Shown: positions 30,913 to 42,440 of the stretch, piece after piece | Position numbering within the stretch: the first letter of the stretch is position 1 | Layout of the letters: each line of letters begins with the position of its first letter | Source: Craterostigma plantagineum | Taxonomy: Eukaryota; Streptophyta; Magnoliopsida; Lamiales; Linderniaceae | DNA length: 64,000 bases | NCBI GenBank assembly: GCA_027422505.1 | Contig: JAPQWV010000761.1 | Location: 124,001-188,000, forward strand | Direction: 5' to 3' | The notes under the pieces: model-generated | What the model was told of the DNA's origin: nothing | Seen by the model: the letters and a program-made list of their open reading frames with translations, nothing else | The model's database searches: none | Position numbers and translations under genes: made by a program

Positions 30913-32862
30913 TTAGTACAGACTAAGTCACGAGAACATGGATATAAGTAAGTCGTGGGTGAAACAATAAAAAGAGCCCAAAATCGTAAAAATAAAATTA
31001 AAATTAAGATTAGAGGTAACTTAGAGTCCATTTGAAATAAAGTTGTTAAGATTGAATGATGGTAATCTGATGGCGAGTTTCAACAATTTTCGGAAATTAA
31101 ACGAAATTTTTCCAACACTTAGAAAATTTTTAGTATTGAAAGTGTTCATGTGATATGAGAAAATTTTGGTACATGAGCAAAATTTCGTAGTAGAGAGAAA
31201 ATTTTCGCTTGTAGTGTAAAATTTTCGCATGTAGTGTGAAAGTTTCGCAAGTTAAGGAATTTCACAATTTATCCAAAAATTTTCGCATGCAATGGAAAAT
31301 TTCGTTGATTATAACACATAGACACGCCGAGAGAAAATTTTCGCATATAGTGTAAAATTTCGCATGTAGTGTAAAATTTTCGCATGTAGTGGAAAATTTT
31401 CGCAAGTTAAGGAATTTCACAAGTTATCCAAAATTTCGCAGTTAAAATATTTTCTCAAAAGGTATTAAGGTTTCGCAAGTAGAGAAGTTTTCAGGTTAGC
31501 AAAAATCTCGCAAGTTTTGAATTTTCTCAAGTGATATGAAAGTTTCGCGGGGTGAGAAATTTTCAAAAAGTTTGCTCAGGTGGTAAAATTTCTCGGTTTG
31601 AAATTTCTCAGTTTGACAAGTGATAAAATTTCTCGGATTGGCAATTTTCTCAGGTTGAGAAATTTGCGCGATCCACAAAAAAACAATGACGTATGAATTG
31701 AGAAATTAATGAACCACTGTAGCTGCGAAAGAATTTGATCAGGACGGATCCGAGAAAAATTTAAGTTTATGGGTTGTGAAATTTTTGGGTCAATGTAGTT
31801 GCAAAATAGTGAAGATGAGAAAATATGTAATATGAAGTGAAAGCAACAAAAAAAAATTTAACGTAAGGGAAAAAATTTTCTCGGATGAAAACTTTCGCGG
31901 GACTTCACTCACTGTAGCAGCGAAATTTTAATGCAAGAAATTTCTCGGATAAAACTTTCACAGGACTTCACTTATTGTAACAGCGAAATTTTAACGTAAG
32001 AAATTTCTCGGATAAAACTTTCGCGGGACCTCACTCACTGTAGCAGCGAAAATCTATCGTTAAAGTATTTTCTCTGAAAAATTTTCTCGGTGAAGAACAC
32101 AGTGCGAAAACGTACGAAACGACGCTATGATTTTTGCCTTAGAACCACTCAAATCTTAACCAAAATGCAATAAACTGGACTCAATCGACTCGAATTTGGA
32201 CGGGCAATACATATTTGGGGGTTTTAAACACCAAAATCCTAACATGCGTCCGAATTGAAGCCGAGAAAATTAATTTTAAACCTAAAAATTTTAAAACAAA
32301 AAAGAATAAAACGAACAAGGATTGGTTTATTTGGGATGTATCCATACCGAAATGCTGATTTTCACGATGGAGTATGCGGAAAAATGGATTTTGAAGGCAC
32401 ATTTGAAGAAGACGACGATGCGAGAGTTTGAGAAATTTTCGAAGAGGAGGGTGCGAAATTTTTGAATTTTTCTCGGGAAGTTGGAAAGATTGTGAAAAGA
32501 GTTAAGTATTTTGGGGTTTTGTGACTGTTCATGCGAGATATTGAGTAAATGGGCCGAATTTCGCGGGCTTGGTCAAAATTGGGTCATGGGCCGAATTTCG
32601 CGGGCTTGGTCAAAATTGGGTTCAATTGGTGTCCAATTGGTCCAATTTTGACTCCGTTTGACCAAAATTTAAAATTTCAACCCATTTTTTTAGAAACTCC
32701 CCCTCAATCGAAACTCCCTTTTTAAATAAAGAAAAAAGCAGAAACTCCCCCTTAATCGAAACTCCCCCTTAAGAGACATAATTCAGAAGACACATAGAAA
32801 ATGGAGTAAAGTGAAGAAAAATATGTACACTTTATCAAAGTTTATGTAGGGTCGATTGATCA
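30913..32862 (-). other. D post-pol non-coding region, TTTTCGC-rich
   Basis: This lies between the pol stop and the post-pol ORF. From about 31080 to 32500 it is densely packed with short words such as AAAATTTTCGC, TTTCTCGG and CGCATGTAGTG, repeated at irregular spacing; part of it (31200-31450) is locally tandem. No ORF is supported. Similar words fill the D leader (39400-40120) and the leaders of B2 and C1, so both sides of the D coding block have the same unusual composition. Confidence 0.6.
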
Positions 32863-34285
32863 TTACGGAAGATTCAACATGCCCAACATAGTCACTAGGT
32901 GTTGGAATCGTTTGACATCCAACGGTTTTGTGAAAATGTCGGCCAGTTGATCTTCGGTAGCGACGTAGTGCAATTCAATCGTCCCTTGTTCGACATGTTC
33001 TTTGATGAAGTGGTGACGAATATCTATGTGTTTCGTTCTCGAGTGATGCACTGGATTACTCGTCACCGCGATCGCACTCGTCGAGTCACAATAAATGGGA
33101 ATTTTATTAATATGAAAATTAAAATCTCGTAGTTGGGTTCTCATCCACAAAAGCTGTGAACAACAACTAGCGGCGGCGACATATTCTGCCCCCGTCGACG
33201 AAGTTGAGACACAGTTTTGTTTTCGAGAAGACCAACTCACGAGTTTACCGCCCAAGAAGTGTGCAGCTCCTGAGGTGCTTTTCCGATCCATCTTGCATCC
33301 TGCGTAATCCGAGTCAGAGAATCCAACCAGTTTGAAGTCCGATCGAGTGGGGTACCACAAACCCAGATTGGGTGTTCCTTTGAGATAGCAGAGAATCCTT
33401 TTTACAGCAGTGAAATGGGATTCCTTAGGTGTAGCTTGAAAACGAGCGCAGATTCCTGTCGAGAGAACGATATCCGGTCGACTAGCAGTGAGGTACAGAA
33501 GAGAGCCTATTATCCCACAATAGACGGTTTGGTCGACGGGAGCACCAGATGGGTCCGCGTCGGGTTGACCAGAGGGAGACATAGGTGTAGCGGCATTCTT
33601 AGCATCCTTCATTCCATATTTCTTGAGGATATCATGGATGTATTTGGACTGGTTGATGAAGATTCCGTCGGGAAGTTGCTTTACTTGAAGACCAAGAAAG
33701 AAATTCAGCTCGCCCATCATACTCATTTCGAAATTCTCCTTCATCAATTCTGCGAATGTGGTTTAGTCGATCCAAAAATGATGTCATCGACAAAAATCTG
33801 TACAAGCATGATGTCTGGGCCATTCCGCTTGGTGACGAGAGTTGTATCCAGGGATCCTTTCTTGAATCCAGACTGAATGATGAAGTTTGAAGGACGTCAT
33901 ACCAAGCTCGGGGAGCCTGTTTCAATCCGTAGAGAGCCTTGTAGAGTCGATATACGTGATGAGGAAACTCTTCGCTCAAGAACCCTTCAGGTTGATCCAC
34001 GTACACTTCTTCTTTGAGAAATCCATTCAGAAATGCAGTTTTCACGTCCATTTGGTAGACTTTGAAGTTCTTGTGAGCAGCAAAGGCAAGAAAGATTCGT
34101 ATAGCTTCGATCCTGGCAACGGGGGCGAAAGTTTCATCGTAGTCGATGCCTTCTTGTTGATTGTACCCCTTAGCCAGAAGTCTTGCTTTATTGCGGATGA
34201 CAACACCGTCTTCATCCTTTTGTTCTTGAAGATCCACTTCGTGCCGATAATGGATCCATTGTGAGGGCGTGGTACGAGTTCCCAA
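32863..34285 (-). pseudogene. D pol: reverse transcriptase and RNase H
   Basis: The long open frame 32863-33747 encodes the RT connection and RNase [94 protein letters not shown] and the C-terminal ADIFTKPLDVKRF. Upstream pieces (33632-34285) have [32 protein letters not shown] and [14 protein letters not shown]. The catalytic box is read as FVDDIIFG near 33785 in another frame, so at least two frame changes lie between 33750 and 34260. The RNase H frame is uninterrupted over 294 codons. Confidence 0.88.
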
Positions 34286-35162
34286 ACTTGTAAACGTTCG
34301 AACTGATTTATTTCCTCATGAATTGCAATCAGCCAATCAGGATCATTGAGAGCTTCAGCTACTCAAGATGGTTCTGACTGAGATAGCAAGCGAACAAGGT
34401 TTCACTCATCGTAGCCGAACGCGTCGAAATACCGGATGTGGGATCCCCAATAATCTGATCCGTAGGATGAGAGCTAGTCCAAAGTGGTACATTAGTCTGT
34501 GAAGAGCTAGCCGCATTTGTGTCGATTGGAGGCTCATTAGATTGGGGTCCAAAGTCCGAGGATGAGATCTCAACTGTAGTAGATTGAGAGGGTTCGGCAT
34601 CAGGATCAGCAATGTTCCCATGGTTGGGTATAGTGTCGTCTTCGTTGAGATTGAGATCATCCAAGTTTGGAGGGACGACATCATTGCCGATATCAGGTGG
34701 TGTAGGTGGGGTGGTTGTAGCGGTAGGTTGAATGGTGGACGTGAGTCTTCGGGACTGGATAGAAGTACTCGAAGAGCAGATCGAGATCCAGTTCGCCAGA
34801 GTTGCCCTCAGATGAGGAAGTATCCGCCGATGAAAGTTGACCTTTTGTCAACGACTGTAGAAGACCTGGTTCTGGTCTGATATGAGCAGAAGACATGTGG
34901 TCGCCTTCGCTTTCGTCAATGGTGACATTTGTGTTTTTATGACTGATCGTTTCTCCTTAAGATAGACTCTGTATGCCTTCGAGTTCAGCGAATATCCCAC
35001 AAAGATGCCTTCAAATGCTTTTGGATCGAGCTTCCCAAGATGTTGGCGATCATTGGCAACAAAACATCGGCAAGAGACCCTTAGATAAGACATATCCGAG
35101 ATACGACGGTTATTCAGCATCTCATATGGGGTGCGGTTAAATCTCTTGTGGATAGAAGCCAT
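34286..35162 (-). pseudogene. D pol: integrase C-terminal part and linker to RT
   Basis: Frame 34848-35162 holds HKRFNRTPYEMLNNRRIS, KLDPKAFEGIFVGYSLNSKA and YRVYLKEKRSV, the usual C-terminal part of a copia integrase. The linker 34359-34664 is acidic and Ser/Thr-rich and carries HPTDQIIGDPTSGISTRS, the common segment just before the RT. Frame changes separate the pieces. Confidence 0.8.
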
Positions 35163-35779
35163 GTTCTGCGTGTGGCAAGCCGTTTGAATAGCTTCGCCCT
35201 AAAGAGAGTGAGGAAGGCCAGATTGGATGAGAAGAGTCCGAGCTGCTTCGACTAGTGTCCTATTCTTACGCTCAACGACACCATTCTGTTCCGGTGTCTT
35301 CACAGCTGAGAACTGCTGGGTGATGCCCTGAGTGGCATAAAATCACTGAGCTTCTTGTTCTTAAACTCAGTTCCGTTGTCAGTTCTGATAATCCGAACCT
35401 TCTGTTGATGAAGATTTTGGGACGTAACAACAAATTCCATGATTGAATCAGGAACTTCATCCTTTGTGCGAACAAGTTTCGTCCACGTGTAGCGCGAGAA
35501 ATCGTCGACAATCACAAGAATATACCGTCTTCCTCCGAGTGTAGCCATAGGCATCGGGCCAAAAAGATCCATGTGCAAGAGCTCGAGGATGAGCTTAGAG
35601 GACGGCATTTCCTTGGAGATGTGAGACGAGTGCCTCATCTTCCCTAATTCACAGGCAGAGCAGAGATGTTCCTTATGATAGGACAGCCGAGGTAGACCGT
35701 TCACGAGCTTATTCTGGCGCAGTTTGTTGAGAGTCTTGAAATTGAGATGTGAAAGACGTCGGTGCCATAGATCGTTCAA
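35163..35779 (-). CDS. D pol: integrase zinc-binding and catalytic core
   Basis: Frame 35300-35779 starts with LWHRRLSHLNFKTLNKLRQN and CSACELGKMRHSSH, the His-His-Cys-Cys zinc-binding and pre-integrase part. It continues with LLHMDLFGPMPMATLGGRRY, VDDFSRYTW and RIIRTDNGTEFKNKKLSDFM, which carry the first two catalytic acids. The third (the E of a QNGVVERKNR-type motif) falls after a frame change around 35290, in worn form. The protein would insert the cDNA into the genome. Confidence 0.85.
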
Positions 35780-36166
35780 CTTGGGTGTAGCACGATAGAG
35801 AAGACATATTGGTTGAGAGGTCGTATGATTGAGTACGTAGAGGTGAAGCGCGTTCCAGAAAGAAGAGGCAGTCCCGAGGCATCTATAATGCTGCAGATGT
35901 CAGATTCGAACAGAACCTTGTATCCTTTATCGCAGAAAACGACCAATGCTGAAAAGATTGTAGCTCAAATCCTCGACGTAAGAGATGCCCTGGATCGTCA
36001 GTTTGTCATGGACGAGATCGCCAGTTCCAAGAATTGGTGCCATTTGACTGTTTCCGAAGGAGACCCTTCCGAGATAGCGCTCGGAGAAGTTGCTCAACAG
36101 CTCCTTGTTCCACGTAATGTGTGTGGAGCAACCCGAATCTAGATACCACACATGACAGACCTGCAA
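35780..36166 (-). pseudogene. D pol: aspartic protease
   Basis: Frame 35927-36166 has VWYLDSGCSTHITWNKELL with the catalytic Asp-Ser-Gly, then VSFGNSQMAPILGTGD and YNLFSIGRFLR, all standard copia protease landmarks. The continuation toward the integrase is in another frame (35813-35930). The protease would cut the Gag-Pol polyprotein. Confidence 0.85.
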
Positions 36167-37681
36167 TCATCAACAAACGTTGGGTCTCCGTTTACGGACG
36201 GGACCTTGTGATACAAGTAAAATTTTCATGCGCTTAACGGGAATTGTGGGGTCTAAATCAGGTTGCGCTAGATCTAATTTGGATTTCCCGTTGTGATTTG
36301 TTTGAGGTGGCAGGATTATGGTTTTTCTAATCGAAATTTGCCTAACTTGTGCTTGCATGTACGGTGCCTTATTCATGGATTGGCGTGGGGATTTTGGTTG
36401 TTGTTGTCGTGCTTCGGTTTTAGTCGTCTTTTGCTTGCGTGCAGTAGGTGACTTTGTATTTTGCGTCGGAAGGCGTTTTCGCTTAACCATAGGTTTAGAC
36501 GAAATGGGAGAATGCAAAGGCATCGTAGAGGAGGTTCGCTTGCTTGGTCGGAGTGTTGCGTGTTCGTGTGTTTCATATTCATGAAAGCGTGGAAGAACAA
36601 AGTCATTGCAGCAACACATAGACATAAGTTTTGTAAAGGAAAGACAAGTTTTGGCAACATAATTGTCTACGTCCTTAAGATATTGGGATTCATTACATAA
36701 AGAGGCAAGACGAATATAGGATGGTATTTCTTCTTGTCATCGAAGAGCGGGTTCCCCTTTATTAAACGAACTCCCTTCCAGAAACGTCGAACTCACATTC
36801 CTTGTATCCATAAGAGTACGAGAGTTAGTGTTTGCACATGTTTCAGCTTCAGGAGTCATCTCCGCCGTCCTCTTACATTTACATGTTTGAGAATCGGGTG
36901 CTTGACTCGACGTAGAGGGTTTGTTCGTATTGTGAAATTGCTCTGGGGTAAAGATTTTGCTAAGTAGATCATCTCGCTCCTTTGCGAAGGCTTTTCGCTC
37001 TAATTATAGGGTTCGTTCTAGTTCTTCTATGACCAGAAGTTTCTCCGGGGTATAGATGCGAGAAAGCACTTCTCGGAAAGCAATTTCCTGTTCTTCGGTT
37101 GGGAATTGAGTCTTGATGTCCTCAGAGAGTGAAGGTTTTTTAGTCTTATAACTAGCATTCAATTCTGTGTAGTCGTATGCAATTTCCGCCCAAAGAATGT
37201 TCTGTTCTCTTTTCTTCCGAAAGGACAACGGAGGAGGATCTTACAAATGGCATGAGCTGTGATGGAGACCCTTCCTCGTTTGTAAGAATGCAGTACTGTA
37301 CATGTTATACCGTTTGACCATTATCGGCGTTGGGTCGCAATTGCTGGTCAGGCCGATTCCCATCAGGGTGTCGTAGAATTCTGTTTCAGCTGGTTGGTTC
37401 AATAGGCATAAGAGGCGTGCGTTTTTGTTTCTAAGGTGAAGTTGGTCTTCAAATTCTTTCACCTTTCGGTACAGCCTAACTCTTTCCTTGTAAGCAGTTC
37501 ATATTGGGAGGCCGTCAAGAGACGAGATGTTTCACATGAACTGATGGCCAGTGTGGATTCCTTAACCTTAGTCTCACTTTGTTTATTCTTGCTTGTAGAC
37601 GTTTGACTAACGCTTCAGAGGCAATTAGTCGTTCGTTTGCGCAAGCGAGCTCTTCTATTTTAGTTTAAGAGGCAATTAGTC
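36167..37681 (-). other. D gag-to-protease linker and coiled-coil tail (broken)
   Basis: Several minus-strand pieces lie in different frames: a basic, Gln/Lys/Pro-rich stretch (36170-36625; PTARKQKTTKTEARQQQPKS), a piece with TEEQEIAFREVLSRIYTPEK (37004-37228), and a charged piece (37241-37462). Positionally they match the gag tail and spacer of C1 (56629-58020). No enzyme domain is seen. Confidence 0.55.
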
Positions 37682-39062
37682 TCACTTTTCAAATTTTAGT
37701 TTAAGTTCATCATAATCCCTAGCGTCTACGGTGGGTTTCTTAATGGTGTGACGGTGATTAAACACATCATCGAGTTGTGAAATTCGTACCTCAAACTCTG
37801 CGTTGGTAGGGGTCTTAGCAGAATTCTCACCGGTGTTAACCATCTCCTCGTCCTCGTCATGTTCGACCAACCTTTCCATGCAGCAATCCTCATCCTTAGG
37901 CTCCTCGTCTTCGGAAGTGTCGTTCACCCACTCAGCTTCTTCGGTGAGAAGAACTTTTCCACTTTCCATTTTGCGGGTCATTCTGGCCTTACGGTCGTAG
38001 TAACCAGAGTCCTTCACGCGTGGGGCGTGACATTCCTCGGCAAAGTGGCCTGACTTTCCACACCGAAAGCACTTCACAGACTTTTGAGGTGCGGATTCCT
38101 CCTCTTTCTTTATCGGCTTAGCTTCCTCCGTAGGGGTGGTCTTTTTGGTGCCGGTAAAGGTTCTTTGACGATTGGAGTAAGATGATGATTTTTTCCCGAT
38201 CTTCTTTGAGACCATCTTTGTGAGCATTGCCAGCTGCTTGCGTAGATCACGAACATCTTCATCAAATTCTGTATCAGCTTCGGTTCCTGAAGAGGTGTCA
38301 GATACAACAGCTAGTTGCTTCCCTTTGTTCTGTTTGGCCTTGGAGGTGGAAGATCGTTCAGCAGTCTTGTTCGAGAGGAGAGCAAGCGGGTCAACTCGAG
38401 TGTTGGTAGAAAGCGGTTGTACGTAAGGTGCATAGGCAGACAGGCTGTTGTAGAGAGCATGGATGGAGGTGTTGGAGAGGTCCTTACTCTGAATCATCAT
38501 CACGGTCGCATTGCCCCCGAATTTTGTCCCTCGAGATCTTGGCTTTCTTGAGTTCATTGATGACCTTCAAGTATCGGAGGTACGTGTCACGCAGCTCCTC
38601 TCCTTCATAGGCCTGGAAGTGTTCATACTGCGAGAGACAGGCCCATTTCCTCCCCTGAGCACTCTTTGTTGTGCCTGACATAATTTCCGCGAGTTCATCC
38701 CATATTTCCTTGGCAGTTGTGCAGCACTCGATGTGTGCGTAGACTTCGTTGCCCATAGCCTGGAAGAGGTATCCTTTGGCAGTCTCATCGGCCTTTAGGC
38801 GAGCCTCTTTGTCCTCATTAATGGGACCTCTTGGAGTGCGGCGTTCGTCCATAGGAGGGTTCGCGTTTGGTTGAGCAGGGATGATCGTCCAGAACTGTGC
38901 TGGACCGTTGAGGATGGAGTCCAGTAAGTATTGAGAGAGTGGTGCGCCTTTGTTCCTGATGAACGTGAGGAACCTGTTTGTCCATATGCTGTAATCGCCT
39001 TGTCGCAACATCGGAGGCCTGGTGTCGGAGCCCACTGATGAGATGTCATTTGAGGTAGACAT
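37682..39062 (-). CDS. D gag: capsid-like domain plus zinc knuckle (one frame change)
   Basis: The first frame (38484-39062) starts MSTSNDISSVGSDTRPPMLR and has WTNRFLTFIRNKG, MGNEVYAHIECCTTAKEIWD and LSQYEHFQAYEGEELRDTYL, the copia gag (UBN2-type) domain. The second frame (37682-38557) overlaps it and holds a coiled and basic stretch, an intact CCHC knuckle (KCFRCGKSGHFAEECHAPR) and an acidic tail. The overlap of about 74 bp with a frame change near 38560 breaks the protein. The ATG at 39062 is the natural start, just after the leader. Confidence 0.85.
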
Positions 39063-40564
39063 GGTTGGTGCAGTCGAATCGTCCGTGGTTTTGATCTTGT
39101 ATAGATAAGAAGGTTAGTGACGAACGAAATGAGAAATATGAGTTTAACGAGTAGAGTTTGAGAAAATCGTTTAAAGAATTTCTTAGAACTAAGTGAACGT
39201 GTGAGATGGTCGAAACGTAGGAAGGGAAAATATATCTTGAAATTCGGAGTAGTTCTAGAAATTTAAAACGAGAATGGAATAGTAAATTTTTATCAAAAGT
39301 GGTCTAGGGGGATAGAACTAAAGTGTAAAGGATCAAGACTTGAATAAGTTCGAGAAAGATTTAACACGAGGAAAAAATTTGCGGTTTGAAGAGACTTTTC
39401 AAAATGGCTCGTGATTACAAGATAAATTACCCGAGAAATTATTGTTTGAGAAATTTCAGCGTTTGAGTGAGTTTAAAGAGAAATTCTTGGACAGGAAAAA
39501 CATTCTCAGTTGAAAATTATTTTCTCAGATTTTAAAATTTCGCATGTGAGAAAGTTTCTCAGTTTTGAGAATTTTCAGGTTAAAAAAATTTCAGTTTGAA
39601 AGAATTATCGCGGGTTGAAGTGTGGTTTTTGAAAGTTTCTCGGATTTGAAAAGTCGTGGTTTTGAAAAATTTTCTCGGTAGAATGAAACTTTCTCGCTAA
39701 AAATTTCTTGGATTTGACAAACTTTCTCAGTTTCAAAGAGTTTCGCGGATTTGAATATTTTCTCGGTTTTAAAAAGTTTCTCGACTTAGAAATATTTCTC
39801 AGCTTTTGAAAATTTTCGCGACTCAGATAAATTTTCGGAATAAACTTTCTCGGGTATAAAATTTCTCGGATTTTTAAAGTGAGCAGTTGAGAAAAAAATG
39901 AAGTGAAACAGAGAATTTTCACGGTTTAGATAAATTCTCGGAATGAAATTTCTCGCATATAAAGTTTCTCGGATTTTGAAGAATAAGCAGTTGAGAAAAA
40001 GCGAAGTGAAAGTGAAGTGAAACAGAGAAATTTTCGCGGTTTTAGAAAGACTCTCGGAATGAAATTTCTCGGATATAAAACTTTCGCGGACTTGAACGAC
40101 GCAACAGGAAATTTCGCGGCCAAGAGCATGGAGTCACTGTTCCATTGCTGTCGCGAGTTTTACCAGAAAATCGTCCGGTTTTCACTCAAATCTCAACCAA
40201 AATCACTCAAACTTGATCCAGAACTTCATAAATTCTTCCCTAAACACATAATCAACCGATTTTGTGGGCTAAAAACAACAAAAATCGGATCAAATCGACC
40301 AAAAACAGAAAATGGCCGAGATGACTTTTTCTGAAGATTTTTGCTTCGATCTTGCTCAAAACTCGTTAAAACTGATACAAAAGTGTTCTAAAACATTTTA
40401 GGCATATAATCGATCTGGGGAAGGTTTTAAACACAAAAATTAAGCATTAAAACCCCAAAACGAGTTCAAAATACCCGAAAGTGATTTTTTGCCCAAAACA
40501 CCTTTGATCTTTCTCGGAGTCGAACGAAACGGGATTCAAATCAATGTAGATCGATCCACGTTTT
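39063..40564 (-). other. D 5' leader, CGAGAAA/TTTTCGC-rich
   Basis: 1.5 kb between the PBS and the gag ATG. No ORF is supported. From 39400 to 40120 it is packed with TTTCTCGG, AAATTTTCGC and GAGAAATTTC words, as in the D post-pol region. A long leader of this type also exists in B2 and C1. RNA structure or packaging roles are possible but not shown by the sequence. Confidence 0.6.
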
Positions 40565-40575
40565 CTCTGATACCA
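40565..40575 (-). other. D primer-binding site
   Basis: In minus orientation TGGTATCAGAG lies 2 bases after the LTR end CCAACA. It matches the 3' end of plant initiator-tRNA-Met, the usual primer for plant copia elements. Confidence 0.9.
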
Positions 40576-40577
40576 CT

Positions 40578-40871
40578 TGTTGGTCCCGATTGCACCAAAC
40601 AAGGAATCAAAGAGGCTTGGAAGGAATGAAAATTGAGAGGTTCTCACCTTCAAGTGTGTGTATTGTGTGAAAAGTAGGGTTAGCCTTTTGATCTTTACTT
40701 TAAAAATAGTGATGGTAATACCTTATATACCACATTAACCCTAGGTATATTAAGGCCCAAACACTAAAGATTAACTAATTACATTCTAGTCCAAAGCCCA
40801 AGCTAAAAGGATAATTACAAAAGATAACCCAAGACGTAAACTAATGACACAATCTATTAAATATCCTAACA
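40578..40871 (-). repeat. D 5' LTR
   Basis: 294 bp, TGTTGGTCCC...TATCCTAACA on the plus strand, nearly identical to 26910-27207. The inverted repeat CCTTATATACC (40721-40731) and GGTATATTAAGG (40744-40755) covers the TATA-like region. Confidence 0.93.
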
Positions 40872-40876
40872 TAGGT
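40872..40876. repeat. Target-site duplication of D, right copy (TAGGT)
   Basis: Identical to 26905-26909. It marks the insertion point of D in B2. Confidence 0.95.
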
Positions 40877-42440
40877 ACCCAAATTTGTTTGGGATTACTA
40901 AAATTTCGTGGAGACATAGAACCCATGTGGGAGCGATTTGACACGGATAAGACGGTTCCGCTCGGGTCAAAGTGTGTTTGGGATAAGCTTTGAAAATGTT
41001 TTCTCCGAGACCAAGCGCATAAGATTTTTTTGAATGAACCTTGACCGGATAATGCATGTAGTAATACGAGCATGTAGAATTGTAAGCATCTATCGCACAT
41101 AAGTCGTATTTCCTACGGTTAAAATTCACACATTTCACATTAGAATGAGAATACGAATTTCGAAATTATTTTTAAGTCTATGCTTTTTAAATGAACAATT
41201 AGTAGAATTATTTGAAGCACACGATGAAGTTTGTGCGCTAGAACTTGAAATATTTTCGTGAAAGAACTTTTGTTCGGGAACGGGAGAGGAAGACTTTCGA
41301 TCTTTATTATTTCGTTTTGGAGCTTTTCCGTTCTCCCATTTTTGTGGGACTTCCTTAATTATAGAAAGTGCGGGACTTTTACTTTGATTTTCAATTTTGG
41401 TCAAAATTGACGTTGAATTAGTAGAAGTCGTTTCGATGGTAGGAACTAGATCATCCGTTTGTGTCCCTTTATCTTGTTTTGAAATAGGAAGCATTGAGAT
41501 TTGATATCTCCGTTAGAAGTGTATTCTTTTCTGCTTCAAGATTGTTTCTTTTCGTTTCTAATGTAGAATTTAAATCCGCTATTTTCTTAATCATAGAGGG
41601 TATATCGACGGAAGATGAATTTTTAATGATCAGATTGTGCTTCATTGGTCTTAGAATTCACAAGAAGATTTTCTAATTGACTATCTTAGAAAAGAGCTTC
41701 CACGTTTTGCACTTGAGAAAGCGTAGTAATTTTGGGTTGGCTTGACATGTATCTAGACTCTTAGTTAACTCACTAATCTTAGAATTAGATTTTCTATTTG
41801 AGCTTCGAGACTAGTGACCTTTTTGTTCCCACCTTCTAGTCTACATTTAAGAAGACCTTTCGTTTTGATTCTAAGTAGACATTTATGGTTGTTGTCTAGC
41901 CTGTCCTCCAATTTCTTAACTACCGAGCTATGCTTCTCTAACGAAATCTGCTTAGTCTCGCTACTATTGAGGCTCTTAGATAATTCTTCTATTTTTGCAC
42001 TAGAGCTCCTAAGGTTAGATTCAGAAATTTCTAGCTTATATTCAAGACTAGAGATCATATCGAGAGCACTAGCTAGTCTTAATTCTAAGTCTTGTTTGGC
42101 TTTACATTCATCTATGGAACTTGTAGCTCTATATGCCTCCTGATTCATATCTACTTCGACTACTTCAGAATGTTTGCTTAGTTCCCTAACCTTAGTTTCT
42201 GAGGTTTCTATCTTAGCCTCGAGTGTTCTAAGATTTTCAAGTTCATTCTTATATTTTTCATAATGTTTGATTCCCCAATTTGATTGTTACTTGGTCTTGT
42301 AATGTTTTTACTTCATTTTCTAATTTCTTTATGATTGGATTTATAATGTTTTTATTGTAGTTTAAATTTTGGGTTGGTTGAACATTTTGATCGTTGACGT
42401 GTTTTATGGATTTGAATTTTTAATACTGATTAAAGTATTT
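40877..42440 (-). pseudogene. B2 gag tail (coiled coil) and gag-protease spacer
   Basis: In minus order: a coiled-coil segment (41765-42148) with LELRLASALDMISSLEYKLE, NLRSSSAKIEELSKSLNSSE and KKLEDRLDNNHKCLLRI, which aligns with the C1 gag tail (56340-56628); a basic spacer (41135-41494) with NKDRKSSSPVPEQKFFHEN; and a segment with NFSNPKQIWVP (40878-41100), which precedes the protease. The capsid domain and zinc knuckle seen in C1, C2 and D are absent: the leader runs nearly straight into the coiled coil. B2 is therefore gag-defective as well as pol-less. Confidence 0.7.

Larger units (their letters stand above)
26910..40871 (-). mobile_element. Complete copia element D (13,962 bp), nested in B2
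   Basis: A structurally complete minus-strand Ty1/copia element: 5' LTR 40578-40871, PBS 40565-40575, leader, gag, protease, integrase, RT-RNase H, a long post-pol non-coding region, a post-pol ORF, PPT (27208-27220) and 3' LTR 26910-27207. A perfect TAGGT duplication flanks it. By eye the LTRs differ at five positions plus one 4-bp gap in about 294 bp, so insertion was recent on a plant time scale. Even so, gag, pol and the post-pol ORF contain frame changes, so D could not make its proteins unless some of these are sequencing errors. The protein features fit the SIRE/Maximus-like group although its LTRs are short. Confidence 0.93.

Noticed and set aside
33415..34264. Plus-strand ORFs opposite the D RT region (33415-33876, 33887-34264).
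   Set aside because: They are antisense shadows of the RT/RNase H frames, which carry the recognisable motifs.
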